A DNA stretch of 44,259 bases from a virus: IMG/VR virus record IMGVR_UViG_3300035698_006796, positions 1 through 44,259 of that record, one strand, 5' to 3'. A program made the translations under genes and the position numbers. Below, piece after piece: positions 21,717 to 30,633 of this stretch (its first letter is position 1; the number at the start of each line of letters is the position of its first letter). The notes beneath the pieces were generated by a model. It searched no databases, had not been told where the DNA came from, and saw only the letters and a list, made by a program, of their open reading frames with translations.

Positions 21717-22495
21717 TGGCTTTCACAAAAAGTTGGGATGAAACATTCCCAGATGGTGATGTTGATACAATGGATGAAGTTGATGATGACTTGCGTAATT
21801 TAAAGTACGCAATTAGGGAAAGGCAAGCTGTTGAACATAGAGCGTATGCTGATGAAAGTGGACAAACTAATATAGGTGCTCACGACCAAGTATCACTTAT
21901 AACACGTACAGCACCTAGTGCACTTGCAGATGCTATACGTTTATATGGGAAAGATGTTAGTGGTATATGTGAGTTACATACTATTGATGAAGACGGCAAT
22001 GAGCTACAGTTAACAAGTGGTGGATCTATAAACCTTAGTTTAGCTGCTTACTTAAATAAAGATGGTACTGTAGCTTTGACTGCAGACTGGGATGCGGGTA
22101 GTTATAAGATAACAGCAGAAACATTTGAGAGTGATGTAGCAACTGGAACAGCACCATTAGTAATAGCATCTACTACAAGAGTATCAAATTTGAATGTTTC
22201 AGATTCTGATAAAGTAGATGGTATTGAAGCTACATCTACAGACCTTAAACCATTTGGTGCGTGGGTTAGTAAGTCTAATAACACAGTATATGAAGCATTA
22301 ACAGATGGACTTGTTACAGCACAAGGTTCAGCAGGTGTTGCCCTTCAAGGTTATACTGATGGGTCAACTCCACCAACTACTAATGTTGCTGGACATCCAG
22401 GAGAGTGGGGATCTCTTACTATGCCAGTAAAGAAGAGTGATTATTGGAAGGTTACTAACGCTAGCTCGGTATATTGGATACCTATGGGAGTGTAA
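21716..22495 (+). CDS. Putative fibre or tail structural protein, 259 aa
   Basis: The ATG follows AAGGAGGTGAAGTA. It has a short acidic N-terminus typical of phage fibre-adaptor proteins (KSWDETFPDGDVDTMDEVDD), then a charged helix, and a strand-rich remainder. The central part around ATGTAPLVIASTTRVSNLN resembles a widespread segment of phage fibres, and the end is Trp/Tyr-rich (SSVYWIPMGV). A tail-fibre or head-fibre role is likely from these signatures; the receptor is unknown. The downstream gene starts 3 bases after the stop. Confidence 0.65.
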   Translation: MAFTKSWDETFPDGDVDTMDEVDDDLRNLKYAIRERQAVEHRAYADESGQTNIGAHDQVSLITRTAPSALADAIRLYGKDVSGICELHTIDEDGNELQLTSGGSINLSLAAYLNKDGTVALTADWDAGSYKITAETFESDVATGTAPLVIASTTRVSNLNVSDSDKVDGIEATSTDLKPFGAWVSKSNNTVYEALTDGLVTAQGSAGVALQGYTDGSTPPTTNVAGHPGEWGSLTMPVKKSDYWKVTNASSVYWIPMGV

Positions 22496-22498
22496 ATT

Positions 22499-22909
22499 AT
22501 GGCAAGTACAAAGGTACCTAAAACTAGACGTCAATATTTTAAAGTGTCAGGCTTTAACGTAGGATTAGTGGAAGACTCACCAACTACTATGTTACCTAAT
22601 AACGCTACACCGTTGTGTAGTGAGGTGCACTTTGAAGATCAGGAGATACGTAAGAATATAGGTACCACATATTTTGCTGGTACAGGCACAACAGCATTAG
22701 ATGGAAGTGTTATGCTACTTTACCATTATAAGAAAACTGATGGTACTGATACACTTGTATGCTTTACGACAACACACGTATATAAGTACAGCACTACAAA
22801 AAAAGAGTTTCAACTTATTGATGAGACACTTAAGAAATTGTTATGCAAAATAACAGTAACTCAAGGTTACTTAACAAACAATGTAGTATGCAGGGTAACA
22901 GTAGGTTAG
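22499..22909 (+). CDS. Propeller-like tail protein, N-terminal half with repeat tag, 136 aa
   Basis: The product starts like the N-terminus of a common podovirus-type tail protein (FKVSGFNVGLVEDSP, EVHFEDQEIRKN, LLYHYKKTDGTD, CFTTTHVYKYSTTKKEFQLI), in which a propeller-type chain normally continues for several hundred residues. Here, at about residue 111, the chain changes to LLCKITVTQGYLTNNVVCRV, two copies of the 14-residue repeat family, and ends at TAG. The next gene (22919-24157) begins where the normal protein would continue. I therefore read it as one ancestral gene split by insertion of the repeat module. The ATG at 22499 has no clear ribosome binding site and lies 3 bases after the previous stop. 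Confidence 0.65.
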   Translation: MASTKVPKTRRQYFKVSGFNVGLVEDSPTTMLPNNATPLCSEVHFEDQEIRKNIGTTYFAGTGTTALDGSVMLLYHYKKTDGTDTLVCFTTTHVYKYSTTKKEFQLIDETLKKLLCKITVTQGYLTNNVVCRVTVG

Positions 22910-22918
22910 GAGGTATGA

Positions 22919-24157
22919 ATGGCATTTTTTAATGGTGATTTAGATGATGTATTTTGTGCTACCGTTATAAATGACTCACTTATATTTACTAATGGTGTTG
23001 ATGGTATATTCAAATGGGATATGAGTGGTAGTGTGGCACGTCTTGCAAATGCTGATAGTTTTAGTGCTAAGTGGATGCTTAAGTATGGTGAAAGGTTATG
23101 TCTATTTAATACTACGGAAAGTGGTACACGTAGACCACAATATGTACGGTGGCCTGTAGCTGGCGACCCTGAAGATTGGACAGGTACTGGTAGTGGATAT
23201 GTAGATTTAGTAACTGTTATGGGAAGTGATCCAATAATAAGAGCTGAGAAGTTAGGTAACTATGTTATTATATATGGAAGTGATACTATAGTGCTTATGG
23301 AATATAAGAATGATGTTAATGAACCATTTATATTTAGCACCCGTCTAACTGGTTTGGGATTGGCTGCGAGAAGAGGATTAGTAAACCTTGGAGACAGTCA
23401 TATATTTCAAAGTGTCAATGGTGTACATATATATAATGGCGGCAGAAGTGTGGAGGATGTGGATGCAAATATAAATTCTGCTATGGTTGATTTAGTAAAC
23501 CCAGAACAAATTGGTCGTTCATTTATGAGCTACAAGAATAATAAGGAAGTAAGATTAAACTTCCCTAAAGCTAGTGCTACATCACCGAACACATACTACT
23601 TGTATGATGCTAAAGGTAAGACTTGGAGTAAAGGTGCACGTAGTTATACTGGTACTGGAGAGTACTTGAGAAAGACAAGTCTAGTCATAAATGATATGAC
23701 TGATATTATAAATAGTTATACTAACTTAAGGTTTAATGACCGGACAACACTTGCACTACAGCCTATAACTTTATATGGCACTAGTGATGGTGTAGTGGTA
23801 TATGATGATAGTAGTACGTATAGTGCTGCAGGCGGTGTGGCAATTGATGGAGAGTTTGAGACTAAGGACTTTATACGTGGAGAAAGATATACAGGAGAAG
23901 AGACTAGTTGGATGGAACTTAACTTTGAAGCTAAGGGTAATAATATTAAAGTAAGTTATAGTTTGGATATGGGTAAGACTTGGAGTGATTACACTGAGTA
24001 TACGTTAGACAGTAATTGGGATACATATAGGTATGATACTGAGGCGTGGTCACCACAAATACGTTATCGCTTTCGTAATAACACAGCTGGTGAAAGTTTC
24101 CGTTTACGCACTTTTGAATTAGGTTACTTAGGCGCTAGTGATAGGAGTGTTGAGTAG
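22919..24157 (+). CDS. Propeller-like tail protein, C-terminal part, 412 aa
   Basis: The ATG follows TAGGAGGTATGA, and the product starts with strand-rich sequence (FFNGDLDDVFCATVIND, LIFTNGVDGIFKWD) followed by more repeats with GYVDLV, NYVIIYGSDTIVL and GLVNLGDSHIFQSV typical of the propeller-type tail/adaptor proteins of short-tailed phages. The C-terminal part is a strand-rich domain ending in FRLRTFELGYLGAS. It lacks the usual N-terminal portion, which is supplied by the gene at 22499-22909. Both parts may associate into one structure. Function as a tail hub or nozzle component is inferred. Confidence 0.7.
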   Translation: MAFFNGDLDDVFCATVINDSLIFTNGVDGIFKWDMSGSVARLANADSFSAKWMLKYGERLCLFNTTESGTRRPQYVRWPVAGDPEDWTGTGSGYVDLVTVMGSDPIIRAEKLGNYVIIYGSDTIVLMEYKNDVNEPFIFSTRLTGLGLAARRGLVNLGDSHIFQSVNGVHIYNGGRSVEDVDANINSAMVDLVNPEQIGRSFMSYKNNKEVRLNFPKASATSPNTYYLYDAKGKTWSKGARSYTGTGEYLRKTSLVINDMTDIINSYTNLRFNDRTTLALQPITLYGTSDGVVVYDDSSTYSAAGGVAIDGEFETKDFIRGERYTGEETSWMELNFEAKGNNIKVSYSLDMGKTWSDYTEYTLDSNWDTYRYDTEAWSPQIRYRFRNNTAGESFRLRTFELGYLGASDRSVE

Positions 24158-24477
24158 TGAAAGTTAACTTACCTATTGATGTAATATTGCCAAACGATTA
24201 CAAGACTAATGAAGACCCTAAAGTGTTGGAGAAGTGGCTAGCAGAACTTGTGAGAGCCTTGGAGGATTTGTTTAAGAAGGCGTATTATGATATAGCTTTT
24301 GGTAGAAGTAAGTTTAGTGTGTTCACAAGTTTACCAACCACAAGTGATTTACAGGAAGGTCAACTAGCATTATATGGTAGTAATTTATATACTTCTATTA
24401 ACAGTACTATTTATAAATTGGGTTTGACTGAAGTTAATGTTGGCAACTTAATATGCAGAGTAACGGTAACAAGTTAA
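24157..24477 (+). CDS. Hypothetical virion protein with C-terminal repeat tag, 106 aa
   Basis: It starts at a GTG at 24157 that overlaps the previous TAG by one base. The first about 90 residues are typical of short phage tail-associated proteins (VLEKWLAELVRALEDLFKKAYYDI, then TSLPTTSDLQEGQLALYG). The last 10 residues, NLICRVTVTS, match the repeat consensus and end with the same VTVTS-stop as the protein at 5682-6068. The shared nucleotide context at the end (GTAAC-GTAACAAG, then stop, then GGAGG) is noted under findings. It may be needed for tail or fibre assembly. Confidence 0.6.
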   Translation: MKVNLPIDVILPNDYKTNEDPKVLEKWLAELVRALEDLFKKAYYDIAFGRSKFSVFTSLPTTSDLQEGQLALYGSNLYTSINSTIYKLGLTEVNVGNLICRVTVTS

Positions 24478-24489
24478 AGGAGGTATGGT

Positions 24490-25341
24490 ATGGATTGGGG
24501 AAATCTGTTTGACCCTTTTGGTATGTTTGAAGACGAGGAAGGAGGGATTGAGAAGACAAGTACGCTGAGTACTGAACAGCAAGCAGTAATGGACAAACTT
24601 TCACCTTACTTAACTGAAAGGATTGGTAAAGGTTTACCAGCTTATGAAGGTGACTTTACTGCACCTATGAGTCAGTATGAGGAGACAGGATTAAGTAAGT
24701 TAGGTCAATACTTAGGTCAAGATGAATTAAGCGAGACTGGTCAAGAAAGTTTAACACAGTATAGAGATGCTATTAAAGGTATGGATCCATCAGAAACATT
24801 TGACTGGTACCAGAAGTATGTAGCACCAGAGGAAAATAGATACTTTGAAGAGAACATATTACCAGGCGTAAGAGAAGCACACATTGGTCCTGGTACTTAT
24901 AGAGGTACGCCAATGTATGGTGACGTCAGTAACGCTTGGCAACAGTTTGGTTCTCAACAACTTGGACGTATAGGTGAGAACGTTATGTCTGAGAGAGCAA
25001 ATGCTAGAAGTATGTTGCCATATGCACCACAGATGGAAGAGATGGCTAGCGGTTTACCATTAAAGCAGACACAAGCTGCTATGCAGTATGGCGCCTTACC
25101 AAGACAGATAGAACAGCAACAGTTAACTATGGAGTTACAAGAGTTTATGCGTACTAGTCCTGAATTGAGTCCTGTGATTGAACAAGCGTTAGCAATGCTT
25201 AATACAGTTACACAAGCTTCGTATTATAGACCTTATCAAGCAAGTCCATTTATGCAACTTGCAACAGCTGCGCTAGGTGGAAGTGCTTCATCAGCAGGTG
25301 CAAGTTCAGTAGGAGGTTCTAGCAACGCTAGTATAGGATGA
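24490..25341 (+). CDS. Putative internal virion / ejection protein, 283 aa
   Basis: After AAAGGAGGTATGGT the ATG at 24490 starts a hydrophilic helical protein. It has a short acidic N-terminus (DPFGMFEDEEGG), repeated Gln-rich helices (TLSTEQQAVMDKL, LPRQIEQQQLTMELQ), and a Gly/Ala/Ser-rich C-terminus (GGSASSAGASSVGG). This composition is typical of small internal or ejection proteins in podovirus-like genomes, and it precedes two more such genes. A palindrome follows at 25350-25372. The role in ejection is inferred from composition and place. Confidence 0.6.
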   Translation: MDWGNLFDPFGMFEDEEGGIEKTSTLSTEQQAVMDKLSPYLTERIGKGLPAYEGDFTAPMSQYEETGLSKLGQYLGQDELSETGQESLTQYRDAIKGMDPSETFDWYQKYVAPEENRYFEENILPGVREAHIGPGTYRGTPMYGDVSNAWQQFGSQQLGRIGENVMSERANARSMLPYAPQMEEMASGLPLKQTQAAMQYGALPRQIEQQQLTMELQEFMRTSPELSPVIEQALAMLNTVTQASYYRPYQASPFMQLATAALGGSASSAGASSVGGSSNASIG

Positions 25342-25349
25342 TGATGACA

Positions 25350-25372
25350 GTAAATTCAATAATTGAACATAC
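25350..25372. repeat. Dispersed palindrome, copy 3
   Basis: Arms GTAAATTCAA and TTGAACATAC flank TAA; two mismatches to the perfect form. It is in the 51-base gap between genes ending at 25341 and starting at 25393. Same flanks (ACA before and GGA after) as the copy at 33032-33054. Confidence 0.85.
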
Positions 25373-25392
25373 GGAAATGGAGGTGAAATAGA

Positions 25393-26118
25393 ATGGCACA
25401 GATGCAATGGTTAGGAACCATACCAAAAGAGGACAAGTGGTCTTATCTTGCTGACGCTATTAAAGGCGGTACTAAAAGTTATATGGAAGGTAAAGAAAAA
25501 GCACAAAATCAGAAGATAAAGACTGATGAGATAAGCTACAATAAGAAAAAGGACTTGGCTAATATGATGCTCAAGATAGCTGGCACACTGCCACCAGGTA
25601 AAGCTGATGAATTTCTAGCTGGTGTACCAGGATTACAAGATACGTTTGGTGAACTTGGTATGACATTACCTAAAGGTATGGGTAAGACTAGCGCTAAAAT
25701 AAATAAGGCTGGCGCTATGTTAGATACTAAACAAACATTGTTTATGGGTATGCCAAGGAATATGTCAGGTAACAGGGATAAAGTTATTAGTCAGATAGCT
25801 TTGGAATTAGGTGACGCTGATTGGATAGATAACTATCCAGAACTAGCAACTAAGCTTAACAAAGGTTGGCCGGATCCAGCAGCTGCAGCGGTGAGTGATG
25901 AAGGACATACTTTGGCTACAGGTTTAGGAGAAAATACTGCAAAGGCTGATCCTAAAGGTGAAGTATATAATGAGGATAGCGCTAATAGGAATAAGATTGG
26001 TAAAGCGTTAATGGATGAGGCTGAAAGTCTCCTTAAAGAAAAAGGTATACCTGTAACTCAAGAGGCAGTAATGGAAGTAGTTAAACAACTTGTAGGTATA
26101 AAGTATGGTGGAGAGTAA
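25393..26118 (+). CDS. Putative internal virion protein, 241 aa
   Basis: The ATG follows GGAGGTGAAATAGA. The protein is hydrophilic and helical, with a Lys-rich N-terminal part (GGTKSYMEGKEKAQNQKIK), many Gly and Pro around KMGKT-like segments, an acidic stretch in the second half and a C-terminal helix with EAVMEVVKQLV. It has no membrane segment. Its position between the ejection-like gene and the 1503-residue gene suggests an internal virion role; no family is recognised. Confidence 0.6.
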   Translation: MAQMQWLGTIPKEDKWSYLADAIKGGTKSYMEGKEKAQNQKIKTDEISYNKKKDLANMMLKIAGTLPPGKADEFLAGVPGLQDTFGELGMTLPKGMGKTSAKINKAGAMLDTKQTLFMGMPRNMSGNRDKVISQIALELGDADWIDNYPELATKLNKGWPDPAAAAVSDEGHTLATGLGENTAKADPKGEVYNEDSANRNKIGKALMDEAESLLKEKGIPVTQEAVMEVVKQLVGIKYGGE

Positions 26119-26121
26119 ATT

Positions 26122-29100
26122 ATGGCTGGAATAATAGATAAGATTGACTGGGGTAAAGTTACGAAAAACAAAACAAAAAAACCTATAAAAGAAGTAGCCA
26201 CTTCCCCAGTCGGTCCTACTTTTAACAACATAGAGAGAAGTGATATAGACTGGAGTAAGGTGCCAGTAGGCGAGCAACCTACTAGTGAGATAAGTGCACT
26301 AACTCCAGAGATGAAAAAGTATATGCCTAAAGCTACAAAAGAGCAGAAGGACTATATGCAAACTATGAGTGATGTACGTCAGATTAAAGAGAATCCAGTT
26401 AACTTATACTCTGGCGTACCAGCAACCTTTGATTCATTTGCACAAGGTGTGCTACCAATAAGACCAAAAGACTTACAGCAACCAGGATTGAAAGAGGCAC
26501 ATCCTATTGCTGACGCTGTAGGTAATGTGGTTGGTCTAGTTGCGTCTGCTTATGTAACTGGCGGCTTAGCTCCAATAGTGAGTAATGCTAAAGCTGTATC
26601 CGCACTTCCAACTATATATAGAATGGCTGCTGGTCGTGCTGCACAAACTGGTGCGTCATTTGGACTTAAGGAGCTGTCTGATATTACAGCTGAGATAATA
26701 GGTGGAGATAGAAAGGCAGCTGATGAGGTTGTAGGTAGACTTACTAAAGCTACAGCATTTGGTGCAGGACTTGGTGCGACTGGTGGTATAGCTCATCCAC
26801 TATTACGTATACCAGCTCAAGCAGCTTATGGCTGGACTACAGCAAAAATGCAAGGTGCTGATAATTTACAAGCTGGTATGTCTTCAGCTTTGTTTGGTAT
26901 ATTTGGTATGTTTAATACTGCCAACTTAAGTAACGCTTATAAAGTACAATCCTTTAATGGTGCTAAGAAAGCTATGTTAGATAGTATGGTTAAAAGAGGA
27001 TACGCACCTAAACACGCTGAGGAAGTAGTCTCACGTTTCTTAAGGTTTGCAGTTAAGAAAGCTGGAGGTTGGGGTAAGATTAAGACTGGTGATTTGGATA
27101 CATTCTCTAAAGCTATGAGAAGGGGTTGGAAGATTACTTTCCCTGATGATGTGCCACCTCCAACTGGTGCACCAAAGCCGTCAACCAGTGCACCACCTAT
27201 TAAAGTTCCACAAATGGGTGCTAGTGTGCCTGACCCTAGGATACCTAAAACTATACCTATAGCTAAAGGATCTCAAGTTACTTTTAAGCCTTCTGGAGAT
27301 AAAGTAATGGGTAAAGGTGTTGTAATGTCTGAACCTTATACTGCTAACTTTAAAGTGCAAGGTAAGGTTGAAGTGGTGGATGTTAAACTAGAAGGAGAAA
27401 CAAAGACTACACAAGCTGCTGTAAAAGATTTAATAGCAGTCACTACTGATACAGCACAAGAGCCAGTACAAGCAATACCTGAACTTGGTGAAACAATAAC
27501 AGTTACTAACACCTCTACTCTTAAAACTCAAACTGTAAAAATAGAACCAAATAAGACTTACCCAGATAAACTAGTAGATATAAATGGGAAGAGTTTTAGA
27601 CGTAGTATTGCAAGTAATGGAGATATATTATACTCTCGTACTTATAAAGGTACTATAACAGGAAGAGATAAGAAAGTAAGAAGTAGCACTAGAAGTATAG
27701 AGTATAGATATAGTAAAGTAGAGCCAGTCAAAGTGTTGGATGCGACTGGTAAGGTAGATGAGAAAGTTGTGAGTAAGATTGTCAGTAGGCACACAGAGAA
27801 AATAACTAATCAATATACATTAGCAAAAGTTGGTAATGCGATAGCTAAAGAGATGGGCATAACTAGACCTATTAAATGGCATTTTAAAACTATGCCTACT
27901 GGAGCTGGTGTGTCTGGTACACATAAATATACAAGGAGTAAAGATACACACGATATAATTATAAGACGACACCAAGCAATAAATACATTACAGTATAGTA
28001 ATAGCATAAGTAAGTACGCTAAAAAACATAACATTACTATAACTGAAGCTAATAAACATTTTAATCGTATAGGTTCTATATCTCAAGGCAGTATAAAGAA
28101 TGTAATTGTACACGAACTTGCACACGCACTTCCAGAAGTGAGAGAGAAAAGAGTGTCTGGAGTTATGCACCCTAAAATATTCTGGGAAAAGTTTGCTGAA
28201 GCACGCACTAACTGGTTGTTTGATACAGTGGATAAAGTTATACCAGGTACTCCACCACCTAAAGTACCACCAACTGATGTAGATAGTCCAGGTGGAGCAA
28301 GTGACCCAGAACCATTACCAAGTGCAGAAGAGGTTGACACTAGTAAGGAACCTAAGATACCAGGTGCACTTAAGGCAGCTGCGACTAAAGGAATTAACTG
28401 GATAAGTGTCGAAGCAAAGTGGCGTGCAATTGGAGCACCTAAAACAGGCATGCACATTAAGAATTACTTTGGTATTGTAGGCGCTATGGAAGATGAAGCG
28501 TACACTTTGATTAAGGACATAACAAAACTTAAATTAACTATACCAGAGTTGGAGGTACTTACATATGTTAGCGCCCAACCTGGTTTGTTTGTGAACTTAA
28601 GTAAGCCTAGACGTACGATATATAGTAAAGGCTACCACTTAGTACGTAATTTCTTTGATAAGTATAGTGAGGTTGGCAGAGAGAAAACAATATTTGTAGA
28701 CCCTTGGCCGAAGTCTCAAGTGAATACTTTACGTAATGACATACAACACTGGGAGGAAGTCAAACTTAGTGTAAGCGGTAGTGGGATGCCACCTCAATTA
28801 GCTGAAGCTAGAATGATAGAAATGGATGAAAATATAAAGGCGGCGAAAAAGACTATCACATTACTGGAGAGTGGGAAGATAAAGTATGTACATATACCAT
28901 CACGTATGTGGTTGGATAACTTACTTAAAAGCAACCCAGACAAAGCAAGGCGTATAATTAACCGATTCTTTGCTGAAAGGAGTACAGTAAGTATAAGGTC
29001 ACTTGCTGCACACCTTAAGAAAGAGGGTGTAATTACAGCTAAGGATATAGATATACGTAACATCATCGCTAGTTACGCACATACTATGGGACATAAGATA

Positions 29101-30633
29101 GGACTTAGTAACATAATTAACGCAGCTCGTAGTGAAGGTCTAATAAAACCTGGCTATATGAAGCCAGAATGGAACCACTTTAGCAAACAACTTGCACCAG
29201 AACTCAAAGGTTATAAGGTGCATCCTGCATTTAGCGATTGGTTAGATCAGTTTTCACGTATGCCATCACCTCGTATATTAGGAAGGTCGTTTGCATATGC
29301 TAAAATTATGGCATTTATCAACCCTTTGTTCCTACCTTTGTATGATATGCAACAGGCGTTTTGGTTAGGGTCTGCACGCAGTGTGTTTACTCTGCCATCA
29401 ATAGGTAAAGCTATTAAAAGTATGGCTCGCAAAGATCAAGCTTACTATGATGCTTTTACTAAAGGTGCGTTTAGTCAACCATTCACACCACCATTCTCAC
29501 AATTTATGCAGGCTATTGAAATGGCTAAGGTACAGAACCCAATGTTAAGATACACTATTGAGTTTGCTCGCCAACATTTGTTCCCAACTAAAGGTGAACC
29601 TAATTGGAAGGTCGCAGCTAAGTTTCCAGCACGTGTAGGTATGCTAGGGTTAGATACTATATATAAACCATTGTGGCATATGGCTTGGGGTGGTGATAGA
29701 ACAGTACGTATGATGAGTTATCATTACTTACTTCGCCACCATTTCACACCAGAAGAGGCTGCACAAACTACTGCTTTATTCCATAGTGATTATGCATCAG
29801 TGCCAGACTCTACACGTAATGCACTTAACCACGTGTTCTTTACTCCTGTATTTCCTATTACTATGGGTAAGTTGCAAGCACAGATGGTATACTCTATGGG
29901 TAAAACGCTTACTAGTATTGCACGTATGAAAGTACCTAAACGTAGACACACTATGTTAGCTAGTGCTTTGGTAGCTATGGTTGGATTTGAGTTGATGAAA
30001 GACCATATGTTAAGGAGTATGGGTTATACTAGGGACGTACTTGGGTACAGGTATTACAAGCAAGTTACTGATAGGTTAGGTAGGGAGAAAGAGTTAACAG
30101 TTACTATGGCTTCACCTGCTAATGTTCTTCTCCGTTACTACTACGCATTTAATATAATACCATACACACCAGATCGCTTATCTCGTTTATTAAAGAAAGC
30201 GTCTTGGAAGTTCCACCCTATTTGGAACACAACAATGCATTTATATATGAATGTAGCTGAGGATAATAAGACACCTATATACAATCCATTCCTCGGCAAA
30301 AAACATATAGCTACTCAAGGACTTAAGTATGCCTTCCGTAACATAGTTGCAGTTATGAGAAAGGTTGATGAGATGCCACATATGAAAAATGAACGTAGTG
30401 TTGCTATGGCGGCATTTAGGGATGATGTAGGTATGATTAAATCTATGTTCCTTAAACCGTTTATGAATGTATACTTGAGGCAGGAAACTGAGACAAGGAA
30501 CAATGCACGTATGTATGAGATGATACAGGATTTTAAAAGGTTTGATAGGTCTGAAAACTTAAGTGAAGTACAAAGGGAAGAAGCGTTTGAATCATTACTA
30601 AAGAAGATGGAGACATTTGGGGAGGCGAACTGA
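26122..30633 (+). CDS. Large internal virion protein with zinc-metallopeptidase motif, 1503 aa
   Basis: The largest gene encodes a long, mostly helical protein of the type that forms the ejection apparatus in podoviruses. Residues about 150-340 are Ala/Gly-rich with hydrophobic helices (AVGNVVGLVASAYVTGG, FGIFGMFNTANL) that could insert in a membrane. Around residue 664-668 is HELAH, an HExxH zinc-protease motif, in IVHELAHALPEV, preceded by a strand-rich domain. The last about 500 residues are helical with aromatic and Arg residues. The HExxH suggests that a peptidase domain is embedded, possibly acting during entry; no catalytic test can be made here. The ATG at 26122 has no strong ribosome binding site and lies 3 bases after the previous stop. 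Confidence 0.72.
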   Translation: MAGIIDKIDWGKVTKNKTKKPIKEVATSPVGPTFNNIERSDIDWSKVPVGEQPTSEISALTPEMKKYMPKATKEQKDYMQTMSDVRQIKENPVNLYSGVPATFDSFAQGVLPIRPKDLQQPGLKEAHPIADAVGNVVGLVASAYVTGGLAPIVSNAKAVSALPTIYRMAAGRAAQTGASFGLKELSDITAEIIGGDRKAADEVVGRLTKATAFGAGLGATGGIAHPLLRIPAQAAYGWTTAKMQGADNLQAGMSSALFGIFGMFNTANLSNAYKVQSFNGAKKAMLDSMVKRGYAPKHAEEVVSRFLRFAVKKAGGWGKIKTGDLDTFSKAMRRGWKITFPDDVPPPTGAPKPSTSAPPIKVPQMGASVPDPRIPKTIPIAKGSQVTFKPSGDKVMGKGVVMSEPYTANFKVQGKVEVVDVKLEGETKTTQAAVKDLIAVTTDTAQEPVQAIPELGETITVTNTSTLKTQTVKIEPNKTYPDKLVDINGKSFRRSIASNGDILYSRTYKGTITGRDKKVRSSTRSIEYRYSKVEPVKVLDATGKVDEKVVSKIVSRHTEKITNQYTLAKVGNAIAKEMGITRPIKWHFKTMPTGAGVSGTHKYTRSKDTHDIIIRRHQAINTLQYSNSISKYAKKHNITITEANKHFNRIGSISQGSIKNVIVHELAHALPEVREKRVSGVMHPKIFWEKFAEARTNWLFDTVDKVIPGTPPPKVPPTDVDSPGGASDPEPLPSAEEVDTSKEPKIPGALKAAATKGINWISVEAKWRAIGAPKTGMHIKNYFGIVGAMEDEAYTLIKDITKLKLTIPELEVLTYVSAQPGLFVNLSKPRRTIYSKGYHLVRNFFDKYSEVGREKTIFVDPWPKSQVNTLRNDIQHWEEVKLSVSGSGMPPQLAEARMIEMDENIKAAKKTITLLESGKIKYVHIPSRMWLDNLLKSNPDKARRIINRFFAERSTVSIRSLAAHLKKEGVITAKDIDIRNIIASYAHTMGHKIGLSNIINAARSEGLIKPGYMKPEWNHFSKQLAPELKGYKVHPAFSDWLDQFSRMPSPRILGRSFAYAKIMAFINPLFLPLYDMQQAFWLGSARSVFTLPSIGKAIKSMARKDQAYYDAFTKGAFSQPFTPPFSQFMQAIEMAKVQNPMLRYTIEFARQHLFPTKGEPNWKVAAKFPARVGMLGLDTIYKPLWHMAWGGDRTVRMMSYHYLLRHHFTPEEAAQTTALFHSDYASVPDSTRNALNHVFFTPVFPITMGKLQAQMVYSMGKTLTSIARMKVPKRRHTMLASALVAMVGFELMKDHMLRSMGYTRDVLGYRYYKQVTDRLGREKELTVTMASPANVLLRYYYAFNIIPYTPDRLSRLLKKASWKFHPIWNTTMHLYMNVAEDNKTPIYNPFLGKKHIATQGLKYAFRNIVAVMRKVDEMPHMKNERSVAMAAFRDDVGMIKSMFLKPFMNVYLRQETETRNNARMYEMIQDFKRFDRSENLSEVQREEAFESLLKKMETFGEAN

